From contig CANMLX010000006.1 in NCBI GenBank assembly GCA_947498845.1, positions 1-64,000 of the forward strand: a stretch of 64,000 bases of DNA, read 5' to 3'. Numbering within the stretch: position 1 is the stretch's first letter; each line of letters starts with the position of its first letter. A program made the translations under genes and the position numbers. Below the pieces are notes generated by a model. That model did not search any database and had not been told where the DNA came from. It saw nothing but the letters and a program-made list of their open reading frames with translations. Origin of the DNA: an uncultured Flavobacteriaceae bacterium. Lineage in GTDB: Bacteria; Bacteroidota; Bacteroidia; Flavobacteriales; Flavobacteriaceae. Below, one piece after another: positions 9,314-17,724 of the stretch.

Positions 9314-9360
9314 TGTTCTCTGTTAGACTTGGGGACGACTAACATATTTAGTAGATTTCT
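9281..9360 (-). ncRNA. Candidate small RNA with own promoter and terminator
   Basis: On the minus strand a full promoter (TTG at 9393-9395, 20-bp spacer, TAAATTTG at 9365-9372) is followed by about 80 nt without a plausible gene and then by the strong hairpin terminator at 9281-9313. The predicted transcript contains a first hairpin with arms TGTTAG and CTAACA around a C-rich loop. It is downstream of, and separate from, the serpin gene. No known RNA family was recognised. It may instead be a decayed leader, but the promoter-terminator pairing argues for a real transcript. Confidence 0.45.
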
Positions 9361-9490
9361 GACGCAAATTTAATACAAAAACAAGTACAAAACAAGAAAA
9401 AAATGCTTTTTATCGATTTTTTATGCTTTTAAACGTCTTAATGCAATAAAAATATTAGTTGTCAATATGTTAAAAGTCTGTTTAACTGTT

Positions 9491-10711
9491 CTACTCTGGG
9501 TTACCTACATGACCTATAAAACAAATTGCTCCTGTATCTTTTTCTCTTATAATATACAGGAAAGGACGGTTAGCTTTAAAGCTTGGTGAGATCGATGTTG
9601 TTCCAACCTCTACACCAGTAACAGCTGCTGCTTCTGTACCTTCTTCATTAACCTCTATAAATGTTTTTTGAAGCACTTTTGTTATTTCTAATTCCTCTGT
9701 ATTGTTTATTTTACTAAAGTCTGCTCCTTTCGAAAAGGCAACTTCAAGTCCCATAGATTTTAACACATCATTAAGTTCTATTTTATAATCAGATTTAAAT
9801 CTGGGTAAACCTATTTCTAAGCCATTAAAAATACGTCCTCCTTCGGTAATGTCTTCTAAGAGTTCGTTGTTAAGATCCTCAACAATATCTGTAGTTTTAG
9901 TTCCCAAATGCGGTAATAAAACAAGCATTTCAAATCGCTCTTCTTCATAAGGCAATGTTATTGAGGAAAAATAATCATTAACAAAATAGTGCACATCTTG
10001 TTTCATGTTCATCATAAAAACCGATTTTTTTTCATCGCTACTTAAATAAAAATCTTCGGCTTTGGTGCTATCCTTTTTAAATTGAAATTTCCAGTTAGAT
10101 TTAAAATATAATGCATTTGCCAAAAATAACATTGTACCACTTGAAAACTCGTCTACTAGCTTTTCAATCTTTCCATTAGTATTTTCACTAACCCAATTGT
10201 TAACATTATCAACAGCACCCTGACTCGCAAAATCCACATTATCTACATCGTTATTGTAAAAAACGTTGTTGGTTTCTAAAAAATCACTTTTAACAGGAAA
10301 TCCCTTCTGTATCCAGATAGAGTTCGCCAGATCAAACGAAGTTCCTTGGGTTTTAGCGGTTAAAGCTGCTATTAACAATTTATTGTAAGTATTCATATCA
10401 GAAATAGATGTACCATTTCCTAGTACATCTTCAAAAGCTGTTTTTGTAGTACCAGCGGCTCCATTACTTACCATACCTAATGCTATAGAAGCACTTAAAG
10501 GAGATACCATATAATTTTTTTCTGTTTCGTTTTTTGATACCTTCTTAAAAAAATTAAAAGCAAAATCATTGTTTTTAGAAATATAGGTCTTAGCTGCTGT
10601 AGTTTTTAATTCTTGAATATCGATTGGCTTTTCATCATCTGAACTTGAATCTGTATCACAAGAAAAAATTAACAGTAGAGAAAATAGTGTGTAAAGTTTA
10701 AAAGGTTTCAT
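9491..10711 (-). CDS. Serpin-family protease inhibitor, lipoprotein
   Basis: A 406-residue serpin with a lipoprotein signal (LLLIFSC, Cys19), so it is expected on the outer or inner membrane surface. Serpin landmarks include the NFFKKVSKNETEKNYMVSPL start region, ANALYFKSNWKFQF in the core, and the C-terminal RPFLYIIREKDTGAICFIG. The hinge of the reactive-centre loop, EEGTEAAAVTG (356-366), has the small residues needed for loop insertion, so it is probably inhibitory. The scissile bond is likely within the following TTSIS-P region, which hints at a target protease other than a trypsin-like one. It is alone on its strand, between the small-RNA locus and an ECF sigma gene. Confidence 0.92.
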   Translation of the reverse strand: MKPFKLYTLFSLLLIFSCDTDSSSDDEKPIDIQELKTTAAKTYISKNNDFAFNFFKKVSKNETEKNYMVSPLSASIALGMVSNGAAGTTKTAFEDVLGNGTSISDMNTYNKLLIAALTAKTQGTSFDLANSIWIQKGFPVKSDFLETNNVFYNNDVDNVDFASQGAVDNVNNWVSENTNGKIEKLVDEFSSGTMLFLANALYFKSNWKFQFKKDSTKAEDFYLSSDEKKSVFMMNMKQDVHYFVNDYFSSITLPYEEERFEMLVLLPHLGTKTTDIVEDLNNELLEDITEGGRIFNGLEIGLPRFKSDYKIELNDVLKSMGLEVAFSKGADFSKINNTEELEITKVLQKTFIEVNEEGTEAAAVTGVEVGTTSISPSFKANRPFLYIIREKDTGAICFIGHVGNPE

Positions 10712-10817
10712 AATACAAAAGTTTATTAAATAGATGTATAATTATTGAAAAGGTTGCGCATGAAAATAAATATAATTATCACACTTTAGATTAAACCTTT
10801 TTATATTTTTATAGTCT

Positions 10818-10924
10818 AAATAAGTAAACTATCTCGAGGCAAGCCCACGAGACATTTGTTGGAAACATATTTTTAATTTCGAGGTAAGCCTCGGTGCATT
10901 TTAATCTCGATTATTGAGTAAAAC
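10818..10924. repeat. Dispersed ~107-bp repeat, copy 2
   Basis: Second copy of the repeat at 157-262, with the same half-unit layout (CTCGAGGCAAGCC, then TTTCGAGGTAAGCC) and the tail AATCTCGATTATTGAGTAAA. It ends 6 bp before the GTG start of the ECF sigma factor, so it must supply or contain the leader of that operon. Confidence 0.75.
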
Positions 10925-10930
10925 CCTTTT

Positions 10931-11473
10931 GTGACTAAAGAAGAGGAATTAGTTAAGCAACTACAATCTAACACTTATAAAGAAAAAGCTTTTAAAGTGC
11001 TTATTTCTCTTTATAAAGAACGATTGTATTGGCACATTAGAAATATTGTAAAGTCTCATGAAGATGCAGACGATGTGCTTCAAAATACATTCATAAAAAT
11101 ATATAAAAGCATTAATAATTTTAAAGGTAACAGCAAGTTATTCTCTTGGATGTATAGAATTGCAACTAATGAAGCTATTACACTTATAAACAAAAATGCT
11201 AAACGTTTACAAGTTACAAACGAAGACCTAATAAACTTAGCTATTGAAAACTTAACTTCAGATATTTATTTTAATGGAGACGACATTCAACTTAAATTAC
11301 AAAAAGCGATCAATACACTTCCAGAAAAGCAACAATTGGTTTTTAATATGAAATATTTTCAGGATATTAAATACAAAGACATGGCAGAAATTTTAGAAAC
11401 CAGTGAAGGCGCTTTAAAAGCATCATACCATATAGCTGTGAAAAAAATTGAAGCTTATTTAACCAGTAATTAA
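10931..11473 (+). CDS. RNA polymerase ECF-type sigma factor
   Basis: A 180-residue sigma-70-family ECF factor. Region 2 covers about 20-95 with DADDVLQNTFIKIYKSINNF and the SWMYRIATNEAITL segment; region 4 covers about 120-175 with the helix-turn-helix IKYKDMAEILETSEGALKASYHIA. The start is GTG; the encoded MTKEEELVKQLQS fits the usual N-terminus of this Flavobacteriia family, and no ATG is better placed. The next two genes encode a one-TM acidic protein and a periplasmic Spy/CpxP-like protein, together a likely envelope-stress sensing set. Its leader is the dispersed repeat copy 2. Confidence 0.92.
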   Translation: MTKEEELVKQLQSNTYKEKAFKVLISLYKERLYWHIRNIVKSHEDADDVLQNTFIKIYKSINNFKGNSKLFSWMYRIATNEAITLINKNAKRLQVTNEDLINLAIENLTSDIYFNGDDIQLKLQKAINTLPEKQQLVFNMKYFQDIKYKDMAEILETSEGALKASYHIAVKKIEAYLTSN

Positions 11474-11506
11474 ACTTTTAAAAAAAACAAAAGTCTTACT
11501 AATAAG

Positions 11507-12034
11507 ATGCAAAAGAATAAACTAAATATTAAATCTACTGGTTTTGATAAGCCTGATAATTATTTTGAAGCTCTTGATAAATCTATTTTAGACAAACTTA
11601 ATAAACAACAAAAAAGTGCTTTAGATGGTATTACAGAAAGTGGACACCGCTCTCCTAAAGATTATTTTTTAGGTTTAGAAAATAAAATAGTAAATAATGT
11701 TTCGGGTAAAAAAAACCTAAAAGTAATACCGCTTTTCAACAAGAAAAACATTATTTATATGTCCAGTATTGCAGCTGCCATTTTATTATTTTTCACGCTT
11801 TCAATTAACACTAATAGCAAAGCTATTACTCCTATAGAAAACAACATAGTGATAGATATTGATAATGTAGAAGATTTCATAATTATGGAAGACATTGGAC
11901 TTTATGAAATTGCAGCATTACTAGATCAAAACCAACTTAATGAAAATAGTTTTACAGACCTTAACTTAAAAGAAGATAATCTTGAAGAATTTCTGTTTGA
12001 AAATGCAGATATTGAAGATCTAATTACAGAATAA
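11507..12034 (+). CDS. Putative membrane anti-sigma factor
   Basis: A 175-residue protein with one TM helix (about 81-100), a basic cytoplasmic N-terminal part and an acidic C-terminal part expected in the periplasm. The N-terminal part contains two copies of a short motif: GFDKPDNYFEALDKSILDKL at 12-31 and GHRSPKDYFLGLENKIVNNV at 46-65. Position (33 bp after the ECF sigma gene) and topology suggest an anti-sigma protein binding the sigma factor through its N-terminus; no ZAS zinc motif is present. The role rests on context rather than on a recognised domain. Confidence 0.6.
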   Translation: MQKNKLNIKSTGFDKPDNYFEALDKSILDKLNKQQKSALDGITESGHRSPKDYFLGLENKIVNNVSGKKNLKVIPLFNKKNIIYMSSIAAAILLFFTLSINTNSKAITPIENNIVIDIDNVEDFIIMEDIGLYEIAALLDQNQLNENSFTDLNLKEDNLEEFLFENADIEDLITE

Positions 12035-12175
12035 CATGAAACGAACATGTATTTTCTTTATTTCAAATTCGCACAGAGAAATGATTAAAATTCACATAAG
12101 TTCTTGAATGTATTTAATTTTTTTGAATCTGTCTAACGTAAGACAAACAATAAGAAATCAAAAAATGTTAAACAA

Positions 12176-12616
12176 ATGAAAAAAGCAACTCTATTTATAC
12201 TAATACTAGTCTCTCTTAATAGCTATGCCCAAAAAAATAAATGGGAACGCATAAAAGCGCTTAAAGTGTCGTTTATAACTGAGCAATTGGATTTAACCGA
12301 AAAAGAGTCTCAAAAATTTTGGCCCGTATATAATGATTATAATAACATGATACATGTTGTTAAATACACAGAACTAAAAGCTATTAGAAAAGAAATAAGA
12401 AAAAATAGAGATACTATGTCTAACGACGAAGCTAAAGACCTTATTGAAAGACTTACTAAATCGGAAAGTAAACTCCAAAAATTAAAAATGGATTACTATA
12501 CCAAATGCTTACAAATAATCCCCCCTAAAAAAGTAATCTTACTAAAATTAGCTGAAGAAGATTTTAGAAAAAAAATGCTGGAGCAGTATAAGAAAAATAA
12601 GCAAGGAAAACACTAA
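12176..12616 (+). CDS. Periplasmic Spy/CpxP-like protein ('sensor of ECF-type sigma factor')
   Basis: A 146-residue secreted protein with a signal peptide ending near NSYAQ (residues 1-19). The mature part is highly charged and helical. It carries one LTxxQ-like motif, LDLTEKESQKFWPVYNDY, seen in Spy/CpxP-type periplasmic chaperones. Flavobacterial homologs next to ECF genes are commonly labelled sensors of ECF-type sigma factors. It is the third gene after the sigma and membrane protein genes, 141 bp downstream and followed by a terminator at 12640-12670, so it may have its own promoter. Confidence 0.75.
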   Translation: MKKATLFILILVSLNSYAQKNKWERIKALKVSFITEQLDLTEKESQKFWPVYNDYNNMIHVVKYTELKAIRKEIRKNRDTMSNDEAKDLIERLTKSESKLQKLKMDYYTKCLQIIPPKKVILLKLAEEDFRKKMLEQYKKNKQGKH

Positions 12617-12639
12617 ACTAGTTTCTCCAGTTACTAAGT

Positions 12640-12670
12640 AAAAAGCGCTATGAATAAACACAGCGCTTTT
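12640..12670. terminator. Bidirectional terminator
   Basis: Arms AAAAGCGCT (12641-12649) and AGCGCTTTT (12662-12670) with a 12-nt loop lie between the convergent Spy-like and SCO genes. Confidence 0.8.
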
Positions 12671-12688
12671 CGTTAAAATAATTATTGA

Positions 12689-13330
12689 TTAAATACCCTC
12701 TGTCAATAATATATCTATATGTCTTTTTAAGCGTTCCAAATCAATAGGTACTGTACCATTATAGACTCCTCTTATGTATCCTTTTTTGTCTACAAGTACA
12801 AAATTTTCTGTATGAATAAAACGATCTTCATCTTGAGTCTTAGTAAAATCCTCATCTGCAAAATACCCCAGTCTAGCCATGTTATAAAGCTTGTCTTTAT
12901 CTCCAGTAACCAAATGCCATTTACTACTATTAACAGTATGTTTTTGGGCATAATCTTTTAGTATAGGGATAGAATCTTTCCAAGGCATAACAGTATGAGA
13001 TAATAGCATAACATCATCCTCATCTTTATAAAATTTTTGAAGCGCTCCCATACTTTTAGTTAATCGAGGGCAAATCCCAGGACAACTCGTAAAAAAGAAA
13101 TCTACTATATAAATTTTATCTCTAAATGTATCGTTTGTCACCTTTTTCCCTTCTTGGTTTACAAATGAAAACTCAGGTATTTTATGTTTTGGCGTATCCC
13201 ATTCTGGAGTAAAATCTGCAGAATTAAAATAAGGTAATCCTTTTTTAGAAATCTGGTTTTTATCGCTTTTTTGCTTGCAACAAAAAAGACATATTACAAA
13301 AAATAAGATACTTATATTATTTAACCTCAT
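12689..13330 (-). CDS. SCO1/SenC-family copper chaperone, lipoprotein
   Basis: A 213-residue SCO-family thioredoxin-fold protein. The copper-binding residues are present: Cys83 and Cys87 in TSCPGICP and His173 in FIHTENF. The N-terminus is a short hydrophobic signal ending in two cysteines (LFCCKQ), consistent with a lipoprotein. Such proteins insert copper into cytochrome oxidase or handle redox at the membrane. It overlaps the preceding MORN-repeat gene by 14 bp and is the last gene of the YHYH/MORN/SCO unit. Confidence 0.92.
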   Translation of the reverse strand: MRLNNISILFFVICLFCCKQKSDKNQISKKGLPYFNSADFTPEWDTPKHKIPEFSFVNQEGKKVTNDTFRDKIYIVDFFFTSCPGICPRLTKSMGALQKFYKDEDDVMLLSHTVMPWKDSIPILKDYAQKHTVNSSKWHLVTGDKDKLYNMARLGYFADEDFTKTQDEDRFIHTENFVLVDKKGYIRGVYNGTVPIDLERLKRHIDILLTEGI

Positions 13331-13883
13331 CTTTATTTACAGTTACAGCATAACATTTTTTTAATCCTATAAGCCCATAACGCTCACCATTTACAACTTC
13401 ATAATTAGATTTAATAGCACCATCGCTTTTCCACAAACGCTGCCTTCCCTCCTCTTTTCCTGCTACATAATTAAAATCTCTAAACAATAATCCTGTTCTA
13501 TACCATTCTTTCACATTACCATCAAACGCTCCTTTATCGTTAAAATGGTATAGAAATTTCAATGTAGAATCTTCCCACCAACCTTTGTGTTGTCCTGTTT
13601 TAAATCCAAGCTTATAATAGCGTTTGGATTGTAAAGCACCGTTTTCATAAATACGCCTTTCTAAACCATGTTTTTTACCTCTTTTGTAAAACACTTCGTA
13701 TTTCAAAATACTGTCTCGATAAAATTCGACCAAACGTCCATCAAACGGAGTTCCTTCATATTTAAGAATGCCATTATCCAGTATTAAGTTTTTATGAGTA
13801 ACCTCTAACGTTGTAAATTTTGAATCAATACAAGAAACACTAAAAGCACAGAGTAATATTATATGTAGAAAACAGCACTTCAA
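13317..13883 (-). CDS. YwqK/MORN-repeat lipoprotein
   Basis: A 188-residue protein with MORN-like repeats (for example GTPFDGRLVEFYRDSILKYE and GALQSKRYYKLGFKTGQHKG), of the family often labelled YwqK antitoxin although no toxin partner is visible. Translation must start at the TTG at 13881-13883: it follows directly on the stop codon of the upstream YHYH gene in the same frame, and the first 20 residues form a signal with a cysteine (FSVSC), giving a lipoprotein. Coupled termination and restart is therefore likely. It overlaps the SCO gene by 14 bp. Confidence 0.8.
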   Translation of the reverse strand: MKCCFLHIILLCAFSVSCIDSKFTTLEVTHKNLILDNGILKYEGTPFDGRLVEFYRDSILKYEVFYKRGKKHGLERRIYENGALQSKRYYKLGFKTGQHKGWWEDSTLKFLYHFNDKGAFDGNVKEWYRTGLLFRDFNYVAGKEEGRQRLWKSDGAIKSNYEVVNGERYGLIGLKKCYAVTVNKDEVK

Positions 13884-14669
13884 TTATCTAGAAACATTTC
13901 CGGGTGTACCATAAAAACCGTTACCATTTATGTAAGGGTCTTCACTTGTAATATGATAATGATAAATTCCTTCAGGAAAATCGTCTGTAGCATGCATATG
14001 GCCATGGTAATCATCCAAATCGGCATTTGTAATATCTTTACCATCTTCAACAGGTCCATACACAGGGAATCCATCAGACAGCAATCCTAAAAAGGCATCC
14101 TCTCCAAATTGTTGTGTTAAATACGTTGGCTCTATATGGTAATGATATTGACCATTACCAGTAGGGTGACCATTCCATTGGTCGAAAGAATTAATTTCAT
14201 TAGTTAAAGGAGCTCCTCCAGCTGCATATTGATTTAAAAACACCACACCATTTCTTGAAATACCAATAGCCCCCATGGGAGTTGCCTCCTTATTAACAGC
14301 TTCCTCTGGATTTAATGTTATAGTAAAAACTATATTTTGACTTGCTATTTCATTTGGGTTTATCCTAAAATTTGAATTTGTTCCATTATAATCTTCATAC
14401 AATGGATTATTAGTTGGGTAATATGGACTTGTATGATTTGGTAAATTTTGAGTAGTAAAGGTTACTAAATTTCCATTTACAGCATAAGATAAACCAGTAC
14501 CTTCAAATTTTGATAAAATACTACTTATATCATAATTTGTATCAGTAGGCTGTTCCATTTGTTCTTGTTCTTTTTCTGTTGAGTCGTCACTATTACCACA
14601 TGCATTAAACACTAATAAAACTAACGGCAACAGCACTAAAAACAAGCGCGTCTTTTTTAAATATTTCAT
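13884..14669 (-). CDS. YHYH-domain lipoprotein
   Basis: A 261-residue lipoprotein (signal LVLLVFNACGNSDD) with the YHYH family signature: histidine-rich YHYHIEP in the middle and GHMHATDDFPEGIYHYHITS near the C-terminus. The clustered histidines suggest metal binding, and the operon partner SCO suggests copper, but the family has no firmly established function. It is the first gene of a tightly packed three-gene unit (no gap, then a 14-bp overlap). Confidence 0.85.
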   Translation of the reverse strand: MKYLKKTRLFLVLLPLVLLVFNACGNSDDSTEKEQEQMEQPTDTNYDISSILSKFEGTGLSYAVNGNLVTFTTQNLPNHTSPYYPTNNPLYEDYNGTNSNFRINPNEIASQNIVFTITLNPEEAVNKEATPMGAIGISRNGVVFLNQYAAGGAPLTNEINSFDQWNGHPTGNGQYHYHIEPTYLTQQFGEDAFLGLLSDGFPVYGPVEDGKDITNADLDDYHGHMHATDDFPEGIYHYHITSEDPYINGNGFYGTPGNVSR

Positions 14670-14732
14670 AAGTTCTTTTTATTGGTTAAACAAATACTAT
14701 TTCATTTAAACACAATAGACCAGTATTAAATA

Positions 14733-14909
14733 ATGTCTCTAAAAAAACATATCATTATGATGTTTAATAAAACAATTGCGACACTAATTAATATTGAAAG
14801 AACAAAAACAATTTTAACTTTTTTTGCTTCCATAACTATGTTAGGATTGGTTGGGTTTAGCTATAAATATAAGAAAAAACTTTTAATTAATAATACTTTT
14901 CTTATATAA
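14733..14909 (+). CDS. Possible small single-TM protein (58 residues)
   Basis: An ATG-initiated frame of 58 codons in the 500-bp gap between the YHYH and methyltransferase genes. It encodes a charged N-terminus (KKHIIMMFNKTIATLINIER), one hydrophobic helix (TILTFFASITMLGLVGFSY) and a lysine-rich tail (KYKKK), obeying the positive-inside pattern. No family was recognised and no clear promoter lies before it. The rest of the gap (14910-15140) shows nothing I can name. Confidence 0.35.
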   Translation: MSLKKHIIMMFNKTIATLINIERTKTILTFFASITMLGLVGFSYKYKKKLLINNTFLI

Positions 14910-15140
14910 TTATTGTTAAATTCTTGTCCTGATCTATTTTATTTTTAAAAATTATAAGCTTTTAGATACACTTTTATTAAAATCTAAGGGCTATTTTACT
15001 TAAAGTAGTTTAAGAGTCCTCTGTAGTTAATTCACAATAAAGAAATTAGCTAGTTCTCATTATGTACTTTAAAACAAAACATAATTAGTTACTACAATTA
15101 ATAAATTTTTAAAGGATTAAACAAATAAACTTATAAAGCG

Positions 15141-15148
15141 TAACTTTG
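15141..15148 (+). promoter_or_regulatory. -7 element of the RNA methyltransferase gene
   Basis: TAACTTTG matches TAnnTTTG and lies 18 bp before the ATG at 15167. It covers the upstream TTG that could otherwise be taken as the start codon, which supports the ATG as the true start. No good -33 is visible. Confidence 0.6.
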
Positions 15149-15166
15149 CTGCTTTATTTACAACAC

Positions 15167-16381
15167 ATGCGATTACACAGAAATTTATGCTTTGCAGTTA
15201 TCGATGGGCTTACCCTAATCTTTAATGATGGTAATTATGCAGACAAGGTAATTCAACAACTATTAAAGCGTGATAAACGTTGGGGCGCTAGAGATAGAGC
15301 TTTTGTTGCCGAAACCACTTACGACATTGTACGCTGGAAGCGTTTATATGCAGAAATCGCCGAAGTTAAAGAACCTTTTAACAGAGATAACCTATGGCGT
15401 ATGTTTGCAGTTTGGGCAACTCTTAAAGGTATAAAACTGCCTGATTGGAAGTATTTTGAAAATACACCAACGCGTAAAATAAAAGGACGATTTGACGAAC
15501 TTTCTAAAATTAGAAAATTTAGAGAATCTATTCCAGATTGGATCGATGCCCTTGGTATTACCGAATTAGGAGAACCTAAATGGACTAAAGAAATAGCAAT
15601 GCAAAACCAACAAGCAGATGTTATTTTAAGAACCAACACGCTTAAAACTACCAAAGAAAAATTACAGAATACACTTTTTGATCAAGGTATAGAAACCGAA
15701 TTTATTAATGGTTACGACGCTGCATTGAAGTTAAAGGAACGTGCCAATGTTTTTGTAACCGAAGCTTTTAAAAATGGCTTATTTGAAGTACAAGATGCCT
15801 CATCGCAACTAGTAGCCGATTTTTTAGATGTAAAACCAGGAATGAAAGTAGTAGATACCTGTGCTGGTGCTGGAGGTAAAACATTACACATAGCATCTTT
15901 AATGCAAAATAAAGGTCAAATTGTTGCCATGGACATTTATGAAAGTAAGCTTAAAAAATTAAAAGTCCGTGCACGCCGTAACGGTGTACATAATGTCGAT
16001 TTAAAAGTTATTGATTCTACAAAACCTATAAAAAAACTATACAACAAAGCCGACCGTGTATTAATAGACGCGCCGTGTTCTGGTTTAGGTGTACTGCGTA
16101 GAAACCCAGATGCAAAATGGAAACTAGAACCAGAATTTATAGATCGTATTAGAATAACTCAACAAGACGTATTACAGCAATATTCTAAAATGGTAAAACC
16201 AGAAGGCAAGTTAGTCTATGCGACGTGTTCTGTATTACCTTCTGAAAATCAAAACCAAGTGAATGCGTTTTTAAAGTCTGAAGCGGGCATTAATTTCTCT
16301 TTTGTTAAAGACAAAAAGATATTAGCTCACGAATCGGGGTTTGATGGGTTTTATATGGCGCTATTGGAAAGAAAAAGTTAA
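15167..16381 (+). CDS. RsmB/NOP-family RNA cytosine-C5 methyltransferase
   Basis: A 404-residue class I SAM-dependent methyltransferase. The SAM site is VVDTCAGAGGKTLHIASL; the two catalytic cysteines are in DAPCSGLGVLRRNPD and in YATCSVLPSENQ, the signature of m5C RNA methyltransferases (NOL1/NOP2/Sun). The N-terminal region (about 1-130) resembles the NusB-like and PUA-like accessory parts of RsmB. The start at ATG 15167 (MRLHRNL) is preferred over the upstream TTG at 15146 because that lies inside the -7 element. The likely substrate is 16S rRNA. Confidence 0.9.
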   Translation: MRLHRNLCFAVIDGLTLIFNDGNYADKVIQQLLKRDKRWGARDRAFVAETTYDIVRWKRLYAEIAEVKEPFNRDNLWRMFAVWATLKGIKLPDWKYFENTPTRKIKGRFDELSKIRKFRESIPDWIDALGITELGEPKWTKEIAMQNQQADVILRTNTLKTTKEKLQNTLFDQGIETEFINGYDAALKLKERANVFVTEAFKNGLFEVQDASSQLVADFLDVKPGMKVVDTCAGAGGKTLHIASLMQNKGQIVAMDIYESKLKKLKVRARRNGVHNVDLKVIDSTKPIKKLYNKADRVLIDAPCSGLGVLRRNPDAKWKLEPEFIDRIRITQQDVLQQYSKMVKPEGKLVYATCSVLPSENQNQVNAFLKSEAGINFSFVKDKKILAHESGFDGFYMALLERKS

Positions 16382-16384
16382 TGC

Positions 16385-17722
16385 CTACCATTTTTTAAAA
16401 AGGACGCCCAATAAAATTAGTATTACGGTAATCAAAATTAAAGGAAATGCACTTTTTAACAGACGAAAATCATAATTCGATTTAAAAAACTCTGGTTTGT
16501 AAGTCTTCCAATTCACTGCACTTGCTTTTTGGTTTTCAAAAATTCTGGGATAAAACTGTAAACGGATTTTTTCATGAAAATTTGTTGTTTCGTTTAAAAA
16601 ATCAATATGGTGTGTTAAATCTGTTTTTGCGATAGCATTCATTGATAATTGCACTTGCAATGGAGGGAAAAATCGCGCTATTTGTTGACTTAATAGTTCC
16701 CTGTTTTTAATTTTACGGTACATATTTTCTTTTTCATGTTGAGATTCGTCATCCCCCATTTGTTGCATAGCGTAGTACCATAACCAGGAAAAACCTTCTG
16801 CTTTCAATTTGTATTTTTTAAACTGGGGATAATGCTTGTAAAACTTATCCATAGTTTCTTTTTTATCTGTATCCCAGCGCTTATGATAGGCATCTCTTTG
16901 TTTGATCGTCATCGTAAAGACCTCATCAACAGGGTATTTATTTATTATGTAATTGTTTACTAAAACTGGTAAAAAAACAACCAAGAGCAGCCAGCTAGCT
17001 AACAAAATAATAGCATTAGTATTTGATGATTTTCTAAGCAAAATCACAAAAAAGCATAAAGAAAACCAGAACATGATATACAAATAACTTATAATTATAA
17101 TGTCTAGAAATTTAGCATTTAAAGGTATGTCCAAAACGAATTTAGATAGTAAAAATAACCCCCCTAAGACTAAGCAAATAAACAATAGTCTAATGCCTAA
17201 CTTCATTATTAAAAATTTAAAAGGTAAAATACCCTGAATAGTAACTATTTTCCAGGTGCCTCTTTCTATTTCTTCAGATAATACATTAAAATTTAATGCT
17301 ATGATAACAAGAGGAAAAAGAAAAATAATAAGAAAACTCAAATCCAAATTACCTACTTGTAAACGCATGGGATTTACTAAATCTGTATCATATTTTTGCC
17401 CCTCTAAATTTAAAATTTTTACATTTTGAATATGTGTATTTAAATCGCTTTGCCCGATTGAAATAGCTGAAAGAGGCTGAACAGTATTAATAAACGAAAA
17501 CTTTAGATAATACAACAACAAACCAATATCATTTTCATGAAGTTGCGCTTGTCGTTTTATATGTTCTTCTTGCTCTTCAATGGTTTTGGCTATCGCTTCT
17601 TGTTTTTGTGTTATAAACTGTTTGCCTGTACCAATACTTAATATCCCTAAAATCATTACGATGCCAAAAGCTAACCATACAGTTTTAGATCTAAAAAATT
17701 GTTTTATTAATAAACTATACAC
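16385..17722 (-). CDS. ABC-2-type permease, DUF3526-like (second subunit)
   Basis: A 445-residue permease with one N-terminal TM helix (about 13-29), a periplasmic stretch, then about four helices (135-260), a long soluble region (270-415) and a last helix. This is the DUF3526 arrangement seen in NosY-like ABC-2 transporters. It ends the operon ATPase / TonB receptor / permease / permease and starts 2 bp after its sister gene. It probably forms a heterodimer with that sister on the ATPase encoded at 21695-22387. Its substrate is unknown. Confidence 0.82.
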   Translation of the reverse strand: MYSLLIKQFFRSKTVWLAFGIVMILGILSIGTGKQFITQKQEAIAKTIEEQEEHIKRQAQLHENDIGLLLYYLKFSFINTVQPLSAISIGQSDLNTHIQNVKILNLEGQKYDTDLVNPMRLQVGNLDLSFLIIFLFPLVIIALNFNVLSEEIERGTWKIVTIQGILPFKFLIMKLGIRLLFICLVLGGLFLLSKFVLDIPLNAKFLDIIIISYLYIMFWFSLCFFVILLRKSSNTNAIILLASWLLLVVFLPVLVNNYIINKYPVDEVFTMTIKQRDAYHKRWDTDKKETMDKFYKHYPQFKKYKLKAEGFSWLWYYAMQQMGDDESQHEKENMYRKIKNRELLSQQIARFFPPLQVQLSMNAIAKTDLTHHIDFLNETTNFHEKIRLQFYPRIFENQKASAVNWKTYKPEFFKSNYDFRLLKSAFPLILITVILILLGVLFKKW

Positions 17723-17724
17723 AA

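Noticed and set aside
13317..13883. YwqK-type 'antitoxin' as part of a toxin-antitoxin system
   Set aside because: The label comes from a loosely named family; here the protein is a MORN-repeat lipoprotein in an SCO operon and no toxin gene is present.
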